Positions 42,036 through 52,605 of a stretch of 64,000 nt of DNA are shown one piece after another (within the stretch, counting starts at the first letter, position 1; each line of letters opens with the position of its first letter). The stretch lies in assembly GCA_947095585.1 (NCBI GenBank), contig OX352765.1:56570920-56634919 (forward strand), in the 5' to 3' direction. The notes beneath the pieces were generated by a model that saw only the letters and a program-made list of their open reading frames with translations, had not been told where the DNA came from and did no database searches. The stretch comes from Nephrocerus scutellatus (Eukaryota > Arthropoda > Insecta > Diptera > Pipunculidae). The translations under genes were made by a program, and so were the position numbers.

Positions 42036-43280
42036 CTAACTAGTTTGAATAGCGGGGAGTCTACTTTCGTAGTCCCAGTTTACATTGTTGCGTCTGCTGC
42101 TGGTACTACCTCTGTTGCCAATGCTTATGCTGACTCCGCTGCTTCTGTTGAATTCGCTGCTGCTGTCGACTTCATTGTTGCGGTGCCTGTTGTTATTGCT
42201 GTTCGGTTGATGCGTTGAGTTCTGTTGCTGTGCTCGTTGTTGTATAATTCTTCTAGTGCACTCCGTTGTTCTCCAGATTAACTGGCATTGCCTTCGCTGT
42301 TTCTGTGATTGTTGTTGAACAAATTTTTCGGCTGCGATCGTTTTTGTTGCACCTTTTACATTGTGGCATTTGTTGTTGCGCACGCTATTGTGATCGTCCC
42401 GCTGCCGTTGTTGGTTTTGTGGTTGGGTTACTGTTGTCGACTTCTTGCTGTGCTGGCTCTTGGGGAGTCTGTTGCAAGTTCTGATGGGAGTCGTCACTGG
42501 AGTTGGTTCAATCGGAGCTGGTAACACTTGTATCACGCCAACTGTAGTACAGTGCTGCTTTGGAAAGAGGTGACTTTCATCAACTCTTGCGCTCGTGATA
42601 ACTTTAGAGGACGTTGTCGGCTGCTGCGTCTTTGGTAGTTGTGGCTGCATTGGTTTTCGGAGTTTGTTGCAAGTCGGACATTTAATCGGTCTTGCTGGTT
42701 CAGTTTGGAGTGATAGGTACTCACCTCCGAAGATTAAAGTGGCTCGCGACCTTGCAAGGAAGTCCATCCCCAGTGTGAGGTCATCAACGGCGGTCGGTAG
42801 CACCAGCAGGCGCAGTGCATACGATGACACCCCAAAACGAACGTTGACATTCAACGCTTCGCGGACTGTTGTCCGACTCCCGTTGGCCATTTGAATTGTG
42901 ATGTTCACGGGAATGGGGTTGCCAAAATTTCGAAGACTATCGGCCAAACGTTCGCTAACAAAACTACGGGATGCGCCGGTATCAATGGTGGCTTGGAGGG
43001 ATTCGCGGCCTATCATGATGCGGGCAAGAATTCGCTGTCGGTCCTGGATCAGAGCTGCCCTTTTATTGAACTGGACAGAATGACGCTGCTCAACGTGTGA
43101 AGTAAGTTGACGGCAGCAGTCTATTGTTCTGATTCCTCGTTGGCCACAATCCCAACAGAACATCAATTGTTGTTTTTGACAACTTCGCCAGGTGTGCCCG
43201 TCCTGGCCGCAGCGTCGGCATGCCGTTCGAACGTTGATGCGCTCCTCCTGACTCTCTGTGACCAGAAGGTTCCTCTCCAT
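42036..43280 (-). CDS. Gypsy-C zinc knuckle, aspartic protease and Q/N-rich tail
   Basis: 414 codons open from the Met at 43280, in the same frame as gag upstream and separated from it by one TAG near 43398. Residues about 20-60 hold CRRCGQDGHTWRSC (CCHC) and a second, degraded knuckle (CWDCGQRGIRTIDC, Ile in place of His). The protease active site ATIDTGASRSFVS is near residue 100, and LTLGMDFLARS near 170 is the C-terminal protease motif. From about 185 onward the chain is rich in Gln, Asn, Ser and Arg, with a CPTCNKL pair, and shows no RT homology. It ends 30 bp before the purine tract. Probably the decayed or non-autonomous gag-PR product. The length and the lack of RT are unusual. Confidence 0.78.
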   Translation of the reverse strand: MERNLLVTESQEERINVRTACRRCGQDGHTWRSCQKQQLMFCWDCGQRGIRTIDCCRQLTSHVEQRHSVQFNKRAALIQDRQRILARIMIGRESLQATIDTGASRSFVSERLADSLRNFGNPIPVNITIQMANGSRTTVREALNVNVRFGVSSYALRLLVLPTAVDDLTLGMDFLARSRATLIFGGEYLSLQTEPARPIKCPTCNKLRKPMQPQLPKTQQPTTSSKVITSARVDESHLFPKQHCTTVGVIQVLPAPIEPTPVTTPIRTCNRLPKSQHSKKSTTVTQPQNQQRQRDDHNSVRNNKCHNVKGATKTIAAEKFVQQQSQKQRRQCQLIWRTTECTRRIIQQRAQQQNSTHQPNSNNNRHRNNEVDSSSEFNRSSGVSISIGNRGSTSSRRNNVNWDYESRLPAIQTS

Positions 43281-43397
43281 CTGTCGGGGTCTAGGTGTCT
43301 GTCTGATTTGTTCTGGCGCGCCAGCTATATCCTCCAGATCTTCTGCTAATCCAATCAGATCCTGTAAGTCCTGGAAGTCCCTCCTACGGATGTACAG

Positions 43398-44191
43398 CTA
43401 GTACTCTCTGCGGCAGTTCCTGAAGATCCGGTCGGTCTGCTGGGCCGTCGTATAGTTGGCATGTCGCATGAGGTTCTGCATGGTTATGACATTAAAGGGC
43501 TCTCCAACTCTCTGATGGCGCTGTCGGATCTCATCGTCCAGTTGCTCCATGTATCTGGCTGGCAAGAAGAACCTCAGGAAGTCCTTCTTAAATGCATCCC
43601 AGTTCGACCAACGCTGGTTATTATTTCGAAACCACAACAGAGCTCGGTCTCGCAGTAATTCCGGCATAGTTTTTGCCAGGAGATCCTTGTCAAGTGAGTA
43701 GGCATCGGCCAGTTCCTCCAGCCGTTCGACAAAAGCGATGCGGTCTTTCCCACCGTCATACTTCACCGACCACTTCCGCACCGTGTCTATAACCACTGGG
43801 TATGATCCCGCAGATGTCTCCTTCGCTTGATGGGACGGCATTGCGACCTGCGGTTCTCAGGACCTTGTGTTGCTCGGTACGGTTTCCTTAGTGTCATGGG
43901 CCATTGTTGTCCCGTGTGGTGTCAGAGCGGTCGCAACGGTGGTCTTCCTTTCCTTTTGTATGTCGGCTGGTGTTAGGATCACTGGCGGTGATGGTGATGT
44001 GCCGCGTCGGTGCTTCGCTTCCAGTCGGCCAGCCGAGCCTCATCTTCCGACGTTACGTCATGTCCCGAGATGTGGGTTATGAAGCGCTTCCTTAACTCTT
44101 CCACTTCACCAGAATTGTTCAACTTAAATTCGGCCATGTAGGTCTGCAGCTCCTCCTTTGAGAGGGTGTATACCCAGCTTGTCTTGACCAT
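43398..44191 (-). pseudogene. Gypsy-C gag with SAP-like N-terminus
   Basis: The first frame (44191-43979) reads MVKTSWVYTLSKEELQTYM..., LNNSGEVEELRKRFITHI, a 35-residue helix-turn-helix of SAP type seen at the N-terminus of some gypsy gag proteins. After a frameshift, 43841-43398 gives the gag capsid part (VIDTVRKWSVKYDGGKDR, ALLWFRNNNQRW, FLRFFLPARYMEQLDDEI, QTDRIFRNC). One TAG follows EY before the zinc knuckle frame. Gag would assemble the particle. Confidence 0.82.
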
Positions 44192-44261
44192 CTTTTCTTT
44201 CTTGCTTTCTCAAAAGTCAGGTAAGTTTTATTATTATTATTTTGTTTTACGTTATCGAAGT

Positions 44262-44279
44262 GTCCCTGCTCGGGCGCCA
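44262..44279 (-). promoter_or_regulatory. Gypsy-C primer binding site, tRNA-Lys type
   Basis: Minus-strand TGGCGCCCGAGCAGGGAC starts two bases inside the LTR end. It differs by one base from the primer site complementary to tRNA-Lys3 used by many retroelements. It fixes the element orientation and the LTR border at 44282. Confidence 0.85.
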
Positions 44280-44281
44280 AT

Positions 44282-44796
44282 TGTAACGGAGTTTTCCCAG
44301 CCGGGGTAAACTCAGCGTGACCAGGGTTCTGAGGCAAGGGGTCGTTACAATAAAATTTGTTATTTGTGGGACTTTTAATTCAATTTAATGTTTATTCAAA
44401 AGATTCTTTACAAGTTTTGCATTTAAAATGAGTAGGTAGACGAGGTGTTATGTCGGCCTGGGCGATGTGGCGATGGAACCTGGATTCCGTTGTGCTCGGC
44501 GGCGTGATCTTTGACGTGAGTGCCGACGAGAGCCGTGATGTATCCTTGACGAAGTGACGTGACTCTTGATGTGAAAGATGACGAAGCTCTACGTGCGTGA
44601 CGACGAGAGCCTCGACGTATCGTTGACGAAGTGACGTGAGTGACGTAAGTAATGACGAGCCTTTGCGTGAGTGACGACGAGTAAGGCTTTGACGAACTGA
44701 CGTGAGTAATGCTTTGACGAAGTGACGTGACTGACGTAAGTAAGGACGAGCCTTGACGTGAGTGACGTAAGTGATGAAAACCCTTGACTTGAGTGA
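44282..44796 (-). repeat. Gypsy-C right (5') LTR, truncated
   Basis: Ends CTCCGTTACA at 44282 and matches 30539-30706 over the first 168 bp, then the TGACG-rich minisatellite. At 44797 it is cut by a minus-strand RTE fragment, so its outer part with the 95-bp repeats is missing. Confidence 0.87.
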
Positions 44797-46238
44797 TGTC
44801 AACATCGCGGTAACGCTCGTACATCTCATCATTATAGAGTCTCCGAAATCATCCTTCCTGACATACGGGGCCAACAATTCTCCGTAAGACTTTTCTCTCG
44901 AACGTGGCTTAGAGGTCAGAATTCTTTTACTAAGGACCCAAGTATCGGATATGTGAGTACTGGTATGATCATTGTCTTATATATCAACAGCTTGGATGTT
45001 ATGGTTAAGTTTCTGGATTTTAAGAGTCATGACAGACTATAGTAGGCTTTGTTGTCTTTAAGCAACCGTGCGCGTATTTCTAGTTACATGCTGTTATCGG
45101 CTGCTATAGTTGACCCGAGATAGTAAAAGGATTGAACTACTTCAAATTCGCGCTCCACTATTTGAATTGAGGGACCAATGTTGGATCTTCTACTCGCAGA
45201 CGTGGCCACCATGTACTTTGTTTTGCTCTCATTTATATGCAGCCCCAGATTTCGCGCCGCCTGCTCTATCTGGATGAAAGCTTCCTGTACAGCTCTTCGG
45301 TTTCTACCAACGAAGTCAATATCCTCTGCGTAAGCCAGTATCTGAATGGACTTATAGAGGATTGTTCCTCTCGCCTTTACGTCAGAGTCTCGGATCACTT
45401 TCTCCAACGTCAGGTTGAAGAGGACGCAGGCCAGTACATCCCCTTGTCGGAGCCCGTTATAGATGTGGAATGGGATTGATAGTGATCCGGATATTTTTAC
45501 TTGGCTTATAACATTGCTCATGGTCAACCTACATAGTCGTGTCATTTTATTTGGGATGCCGAATTCTCTCATGGCTTCATAAATTTCCTCTCTGGCTATG
45601 CTATCATAGGCGGCTTTAAAGTCTATAAAAAGATGGTGTAGTGAGTTTTGAAACTCTAGACATTTTTCCATCACCTGCCTTAGGGTGTAAATCTGATCAG
45701 TTGTTGATTTGCCTGGGATGAAGCCACACTGGTATGGACCAATGATGACTTTAGCGTATGGGGCTATCCTGTCTTGAAGGATAGAGGAGAAAATCTTATA
45801 CGCGGTACTCAACAACGTTATACCGCGATAATTGCTGCATTTTGTGATATCTTCCTTCTTATGTATGGGGCACAGGATGCCTCTTCGCCAGTCTTTTGGC
45901 ATAACTTCTTCTTCCCATACTTGCACTATTATTTCATGAATTGCTTGGTGTAATGTGGGGCCTCCTATTTTATCAGTTCCGCTGGGATCCCATCAGATCC
46001 CGGGGCCTTATTATTTTTGAGCCGATTTATCGCTCTGCTAACTTCGACTATGCTTGGTGGCGGCAGCATAGTATGATCTTCGGTCATTGGTGGAGCCTCC
46101 AATTCCTCAGTTAGCTGGCCATTTAGCAACTCATGAAAGTGCTCTTCCCATCGCTCTAAGATGCCTTTAAGATCGTCGATCAGATTACCCTCTTTGTCCT
46201 TGCAGTATGTGCAACGCGGTGTATATTGCGTCATACCG
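44797..46238 (-). pseudogene. RTE reverse transcriptase fragment, minus strand
   Basis: Covers the C-terminal domain end at the left, then RT in the frame 45926-45084 (280 codons) and RT box 1 in 46234-45965 (NNKAPGSDGIPAELIK), joined by a 1-base loss near 45970. Boxes FIDFKAAYDS, GLRQGDVLA and AYAEDIDF (45321-45332) are present; Glu again replaces the first catalytic Asp. The C-terminal domain is short, as in the other minus-strand copies. It stops abruptly at 46238 against a plus-strand RTE. Confidence 0.9.
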
Positions 46239-46254
46239 CCAAATGGAACCCAAA

Positions 46255-47156
46255 ATCAGCCTCGGATACACTAATGAACGACGACGACCACGGCAACGAA
46301 AACGGCTAAACGATTTAAGAATTTTCTCATGGAACGTACGCTCACCTAACAGCAATTCAGGAGATGCGATGGACAGGGAATGGTGTCTTACAAAAATCAG
46401 AATATGAAATTTATTACAGCTGTCATGGAAGACATCATGTGCTCGGGGTGTGGTTTCTAGTCAGCAAAAGAATGAAACCCACCGTTATCGGCTTTAATGC
46501 AGTAAATGAACGGCTATGCACCCTTCGCGTGCGGGGCAAATTTAAAAACATAAGCCTCATAAACGTTCACGCACCTACAGAGGATTCCCCAGATGATAAA
46601 AAAGAGAAATTCTTTGAATCAGTCGAACGGGAACTCCATGCCTGCCCTCAGTATGATGTAAAAATCATTCTGGGGGATATGAATAATAAAATAGGTAGGG
46701 AGCCAGTATTCAGGCAGTATATGGCACCCATAGCTTACACGAGAACACTAATGACAATGGACAACGAGTCATAGAGATGGCAGCAAGCAATAATTTGGTT
46801 GTTGCGAGTACAAGTTTTGCGCGTAAAAATATCCACAAAGCTACCTGGGTATCTCCTGATGGAGCCACTCGCAACCAGATAGACCACGTGTTGATAGACC
46901 ACCGCCACAACCCGAACCTGATGACGGTACGAACGTACCGAGGTGCCAACGTCGACTCGGACCACTATCTTGTTGGTATGGTGCTCCGAGCGCGGATTGC
47001 ATCATCACGGAAGACTGCATCCGCGAATCAGATTCGAGTCAACACGGCTGCCCTTCGCAATGAAGAGACCAGAAACAACTACGGTCAAGCGATAGGACTC
47101 GCCCTAAATGCAGGTAGAGTAAGTCCTGGGGCTGTGATGTCGGGCGTAGAAGAGAA
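46255..47156 (+). pseudogene. RTE endonuclease (plus copy 1)
   Basis: The N-terminal LRIFSWNVRS text is followed by the deletion and a frame change. The frame from 46364 continues MRWTGNGVLQ...VHAPTEDSP...IILGDMNNKIG and stops after a 1-base loss near 46722. A third frame from 46777 gives NLVVASTSFARKN, SPDGATRNQIDHVLIDHRH and VDSDHYLVGM. Catalytic residues survive in pieces, but the domain is broken at two points. Confidence 0.88.
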
Positions 47157-47272
47157 ATGAACACGCCTTAAGAATACTGTCATTAGTACTGCTGACTCCA
47201 TCTTAGACAGCAGTCGTAGAGATCGAAACGACTGGTTCGATGACGAATGTAAGCTAGCGACTGAACGTAAGA

Positions 47273-48694
47273 ATGTTGCGTACCGAGCAATGCAACAATC
47301 TTATAGAACGCGGGCACGTGAAGATGAATATAAAGCAAGGACCGCACCAGGTGCGGAAGTTCTACCAAAGAGTCCGCGGTATGACGCAATATACACCGCG
47401 TTGCACATACTGCAAGGACAAAGAGGGTAATCTGATCGCCGATCTTAAAGGCATCTTAGAGCGATGGGAAGAGCACTTTCATGAGTTGCTAAATGGCCAG
47501 CTAACTGAGGAATTGGAGGCTCCACCAATGACCGAAGATCATACTATGCTGCCGCCACCAAGCATAGTCGAAGTGAGCAGAGCGATAAATCGGCTCAAAA
47601 ATAATAAGGCCCCGGGATCTGATGGGATCCTAGCGGAGCTGACAAAAATAGGAGGCCCCACATTACACCAAGCAATTCATGAAATAATAGTGCAAGTATG
47701 GGAAGAAGAAGTTATGCCAGAAGACTGGCGAAGAGGCATCCTGTGCCCCATACATAAGAAGGAAGACATCACAAAATGCAGCAATTATCGTGGTATTACG
47801 TTGTTGAGTACCGCGTATAATATTTTCTCCTCTATCCTTCAAGACAGGATAGCCCCATACGCTAAAGTCATCATTGGTACATACCAGTGTGGCTTCATCC
47901 CAGGCATATCAACAACTGATCAGATTTACACCCTAAGGCAGGTGATGGAAAAATGTCTAGAGTTTCAAAACTCACTACACCATCTTTTTATAGACTTTAA
48001 AGCCGCCTATGATAGCATAGCCAGAGTAGAACTTTATAAAGCCATGAGAGAATTCGGCATCCCAAATAAACTGTCACGACTATGTACGTTGACCATGACC
48101 AATGTTATAAGCCAAGTAAAAATATCCGGATCACTATCAAGCCCATTCAACATCTATAACGGGCTCCGACAAGGGGATGGACTGGTCTGCGTCCTCTTCA
48201 ACCTGGCGTTGGAGAAAGTGATCCGAGACGTAACGGCGAGAGGAACAATCCTCTATAAGTCCATTCAGATACTGGCTTACGCAGACGATATTGACATAGT
48301 TGGTAGAAACCAAAGAGCTGTACAGGAAGCTTTCATCCAGATAGAGCAGGCGGCACGAAATCTGGGGCTGCACATAAATGAGAGCAAAACGAAGTACATG
48401 GTGGCCACGTCTGCGAGTAGAAGATCCAACATTGGTCCCTCAATTCAGATAGTGGAGCGCGAATTTGAAGTAGTGCAATCCTTTAACTATCTCGGGTCAA
48501 CTATAACAGCCGATAACAGCATGGAACCAGAAATACGCGCACGGTTGCTTAAAGCCAACAAAGCCTACTATAGCCTGTCAAGACTTTTCAAATCCAGGAA
48601 CTTAACCATAACATCCAAGCTGCTGATATATAAGACAATGGTCATACCAGTACTTACATATGGGTGCTTAGCAAAAAGCATTCTGACCTCTTAG
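47273..48694 (+). pseudogene. RTE reverse transcriptase (plus copy 1)
   Basis: 473 codons open: linker, NNKAPGSDGILAEL, CPIHKKED, NYRGITLLS, GFIPGISTTDQ, FIDFKAAYDS, GLRQGDGLVC and AYADDIDIVG with an intact YADD at 48278-48289, then AARNLGLHINESKTKYM and NYLGSTI. The frame ends at the 13-bp deletion near 48663. Of the RTE copies here, this one has the longest uninterrupted RT with an intact catalytic box. It is the best representative of the plus-strand sublineage, but it is cut from both its endonuclease and its C-terminal domain. Confidence 0.92.
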
Positions 48695-49062
48695 CCGCGT
48701 TCGAGAGAAAAGTCTTAGGGAGAATTGTTGGCCCCGTATGTGAGGAAGGACGATTCCGGAGACTCTATAATGATGAGATCTACGAGCGTTACCGCGATGT
48801 CGACATCGTCAAGAAAATTAAGCTCGGTAGGCTCCGGTGGGCAGGACACCTAGCTCGCTTGAGCGAAGAGGATCCTGCTCGGAAAGTCCTTTGCAGTAGG
48901 ATTTATGGTACACGACAGCGAGGCCGGCCAAGCCTACGCTGGAAGGATGGCGTAGACCAGGACGCCCAGAGTTTAGGGATGCCAAACTGGATGACATCGG
49001 CTCGAAATCGGGACCGGTGGAGAGACTTTTTGCGGGAGGCCAGGACCGGACCCCGGTTGTAG
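48664..49062 (+). pseudogene. RTE C-terminal domain (plus copy 1)
   Basis: Reads LSKKHSDLLAAFERKVLGRI, then RRLYNDEIYERYRDVDI, KLGRLRWAGHLARLSE and RQRGRPSLRWKDGVDQD to the stop at 49062. The RxGRPxxRW text is typical of the end of RTE and related ORF2 proteins. It is out of frame with RT because of the 13-bp deletion. Confidence 0.9.
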
Positions 49063-49083
49063 AGCCAAATATGATAATGATGA

Positions 49084-49425
49084 GGACTAAGATATGACTA
49101 TAAGATTTCTTCCTATGGAGATTCTGGAATATGATCATTATTGTCTGGAATCTCGGGAACAAAGCAATTTTTTAAGCGATTCGCATAAAATTCGAAATGT
49201 AGGACTTAGATGCGAATATAAGACTGGTTCCTATGGAAATTCTCGATTATGATCATTATGGGCTGTAATTTCGGAAACAAAACATTTTCCCAAGCGATTC
49301 GCACGAAATTCGGAATGTAGTACTAAGATGCGATTATAAGACTTTTTCCTATGTAAATTCTGGAATATGATCATTATGGTCTGGAATTTCGAGAACTAAG
49401 CAATTTCTCAAGCGACTCGTGCCTT
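49084..49425. repeat. Satellite monomers (118-bp family), about three
   Basis: Divergent monomers with ggaatatgatcattatt, cgattcgcat and gaatgtag landmarks, directly after the RTE 3' end. The same three monomers follow copies 2 and 3 (55529, 60325). Confidence 0.88.
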
Positions 49426-49711
49426 TTAATTTAATCGTAATATTGGCCACAACGTCAAAGACATATTTTAACAGCTCTTACTTCTCCTACTACTATCGAC
49501 GCAACTGCATTACTATGTTTGTGCAGTGATATGAAATATATAATACGTACCCACCTCACAATAAATTGTTATGAACATTTACATCAGCTTATAAATTATT
49601 TATTCTGTGGTATGTGATGTGATTGATGATCATGTATGTGGTTTCAATAACATACAATCAAGCTCATAGCTTTAGCAGAACGAAACAAACATATGTAGTA
49701 GTAGGCTGCGG
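49426..49711. other. Unassigned sequence shared with other RTE copies
   Basis: No coding frame. It matches 55866-56157 and 60662-60955 almost exactly (gaccacaacgtcaaag-like start, ggtttcaataacatac, ggctgcggtca end) and is cut at 49711 where U2 begins. Confidence 0.75.
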
Positions 49712-50037
49712 TCACACCCACTGACCTCCCGCCCACTGACCACCCACCCATATACCTCATACACACTGACCCCACACTATCGGGTCCAAATTTTGTCAAC
49801 GACTTTCTTTTTATTTAAATATTATATGGTGTGAATTTGGGGCAAATCGTTCCATTAATAAGAATTTTCAGGAAAAAAACGATACCAGGGCCACCTAGCG
49901 GGGCTAAATTCACCTTTTAAACCTTTTCTGGACCTCCACAAATAATTTAAGACCAAAATTAGCCAAATCGGTTCAGCCGTTCTCGAGTTTTAGCCAGTCT
50001 AACGAAAAGCAATTGATTTTTATATATATAGATTGTT
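49712..50037 (+). mobile_element. U2 repeat, 5'-truncated copy
   Basis: Starts inside the cccactgacc minisatellite and continues to the ggttcagccgttctcg tail and tttttatatatatag end. It lacks the tagctg start and one of the two internal blocks seen at 4868-5800. Confidence 0.7.
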
Positions 50038-50880
50038 CTCTATTTTTTTTCTCGGGGTTTTATATAGTAGAAAGCGCCTTTTTTTCATATTTTCTTCGTA
50101 TTTAATATTTATTTCAAATTCATTTAATCTTTTCTTTTAAAAATACTGTAATCTTTGTTTAGCGCTTTGTTGTATCATAGTTTTCAATTTCAAATGCTAG
50201 TTACATAGTCGAATCGTAGTTCGGAGGATTTATCACTGCACTGTATTATTATGTGTTAATTTTTAATTCTAGCCGTATTTTCCGTATCTTTTGCTATCAG
50301 ATCGTAAATCGTAATTCGGAGGAATTGTCACTGCACTAATATATTCATTATAGCCACGGTTTCTATAATTTTCGCTCAAGTTTAGATTTCTGTTATTTTA
50401 TTCATATCATATCATGTCCCAAATGTAAAGTTTATCTGACTCCAGTTGAGAGCTACATTTCTCCTTTGTTTTATTATTAGCCTTTGATTTGGTATACGTA
50501 TCCATTGTTAAAGCCATGATTTTTGTTGGAATCATTTGTTTGAGAACGTTAGAGTGTATTTTATATGAGATAATGTTTCAGCATTCGTGTTGATGGATTC
50601 CTTTATATACACAATTTAAAAATTATAATCAGATAAGTCTATTCTAGTCATTTTTAAAGGTTTTGACGTGACAACGTCGCACTACAAGGTATAAGGGGGT
50701 GCATGTTCAAAAAGTAAAATGTTAAATGTCCCACTGTTGTGGTCACTGTTAATGCTCACACTGTTAAATGTCCCACTGTTGTGGTCACTGTTAATGCTCA
50801 CACTGTTAAGTGAGACACTGTTAAATGTCCGACTGTTGTGATCACTATTAAACATAACAAAATTTAAATATCAGTACTTT
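50038..50880. other. Unassigned AT-rich spacer with a 42-bp repeat
   Basis: No credible gene. At 50720-50850 a 42-bp unit (ttaaatgtcccactgttgtg...) is repeated about two and a half times, with gtggtcactgttaatgctc shared. Two loose repeats of atcgtaattcggagga occur near 50210 and 50305. Confidence 0.6.
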
Positions 50881-52605
50881 GGGAACTAAGCCATTTCCCA
50901 AGAGATTCGTATGAAACTCGGAATGTAGGACTAATATGTGACTATAAGATTTCTTCCTATGGAAATTCTGGAATATGATCATTATTGTCTGGAATATCTG
51001 GAGCAAAGCAATTTTTCAAGCGATTCGCATGAAAAGCGGAATGTAGGACTAAGATGTGACTATAAGATTTCTTCCTGTGGAAATTCTGGAATATGATCAT
51101 TAATGTCTGGATTTTATGGAACAAAGTAATTTCTCAAGCGATTCGCATGAAATTCGGAATGTAGGACTAAGATGTGACTATAAGATTTCTTCCTATGCAA
51201 ATTCTGGAATATAATCATTATTGTAGGGAATATCTGGAGCAAAGTAATTTTTCAAGCGATTCGCATGAAATTCGGAATGTAGGATTAAGATGCGACTACA
51301 TATAAGATTTCTTCCTACGGAAATTCTGGAATATGATCATTATTGTCTGGAATTTCTGGAACAAAGTAATTTCTCAAGCGATTCGCATGAAATTCGGAAT
51401 GTAGGACTAATATGTGACTATAAGATTTCTTCCTATGGAAATTCTGGAATATGATCATTATTGTCTGGAATATCTGGAGCAAAGCAATTTTTCAAGCGAT
51501 TCGCATGAAATTCGGAATGTAGGATTAAGATGCGACTACATATAAGATTTCTTCCTACGGAAATTCTGGAATATGATCATTATTGTCTGGAATTTCTGGA
51601 ACAAAGCAATTTTTCAAGCGATTCGCATGAAATTCGGAATGTAGGACTAAGATGTGACTATAAGATTTCTTCCTATGCAAATTCTGGAATATAATCATTA
51701 TTGTAGGGAATATCTGGAGCAAAGTAATTTTTCAAGCGATTCGCATGAAATTCGGAATGTAGGATTAAGATGCGACTACATATAAGATTTCTTCCTACGG
51801 AAATTCTGGAATATGATCATTATTGTCTGGAATTTCTGGAACAAAGTAATTTCTCAAGCGATTCGCATGAAATTTGGAATGTAGGACTAATATGTGACTA
51901 TAAGATTTCTTCCTATGGAAATTCTGGAATATGATCATTATTGTCTGGAATATCTGGAGCAAAGCAATTTTTCAAGCGATTCGCATGAAATTCGGAATGT
52001 AGGATTAAGATGCGACTACATATAAGATTTCTTCCTACGGAAATTCTGGAATATGATCATTATTGTCTGGAATTTCTGGAACAAATTAATTTTTCAAGCG
52101 ATTCGCATGAAATTCGGAATGTAGGACTAAGATGTGACTATAAGATTTCTTCCTATGGAAATTCTGGAATATGATCATTATGGTCTGGAATTTCTGGAAC
52201 AAAGTAATTTCTCAAGCGATTCGCATGAAATTCAGAATGTAGGACTAAGATGTGACTATAAGATTTCTTCCTATGCAAATTCTGGAATATAATCATTATT
52301 GTAGGGAATATCTGGAGCAGAGCAATTTTTCAAGCGATTTGCATGAAATTCGGAATGTAGGACTAAGTTGTGACTATAAGACTTCTTCCTATGGAAATTC
52401 TGAAATATAATCATTATTGTCTGGAATTTCTGGAACAAAGCAATTTCTCAAGCGATTCGCATGAAATACGGAATGTAGGCCTTAGATGCGACTATAAGAT
52501 TTCTTCCTATGGAACTTCTGGAATATGATCATTATTGTCTGGAATTTCTGGAACAAAGCGATTTGCATGAAATTCGGAATGTAGGACTAAGATCCGGAAC
52601 TAAGA
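50881..52605. repeat. 118/122-bp satellite array with higher-order structure
   Basis: About 14 monomers. The gaatgtagg landmark occurs at 50921, 51039, 51157, 51275, 51397, 51515, 51637, 51755, 51877, 51995, 52117, 52235, 52353, 52471 and 52577. Spacings are 118 or 122 bp; the 122-bp form has an extra cata in gactacatataag. Between 51157 and 52117 the two forms alternate, giving a 240-bp dimer, and variants such as attgtagggaatatctgg recur at 480 bp. The last monomer is shortened and leads into RTE copy 2. Confidence 0.95.

Larger units (their letters stand above)
42006..44281 (-). mobile_element. Gypsy-C internal region: gag-protease element without RT
   Basis: The region between the LTRs is only about 2.3 kb: primer site, gag with an N-terminal SAP-like motif, two zinc knuckles, aspartic protease and a Gln/Asn-rich tail, then the purine tract. 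RT, RNase H and integrase are wholly absent. Either this is an internally deleted copy or a non-autonomous family moved in trans by a related element. Confidence 0.82.
46239..49083 (+). mobile_element. RTE non-LTR retrotransposon, plus strand, copy 1
   Basis: Runs from the conserved ISLGYTNERR text through endonuclease, RT and C-terminal domain to the 3' end ...gagccaaatatgataatgatga. Compared with copy 2 it has a 58-59 bp deletion near 46346 (in endonuclease) and a 13-bp deletion near 48663 flanked by tgggt. The linker deletion between endonuclease and RT is shared with copies 2 and 3. Confidence 0.92.

Noticed and set aside
44797..49083. Twin-priming 5' inversion of one RTE insertion
   Set aside because: The two arms overlap in element content and belong to different sublineages (YAED versus YADD), which twin priming does not produce.
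50881..52605. CRISPR-like array
   Set aside because: Repeats are tandem without unique spacers, monomers are 118-122 bp, and the window is clearly eukaryotic.
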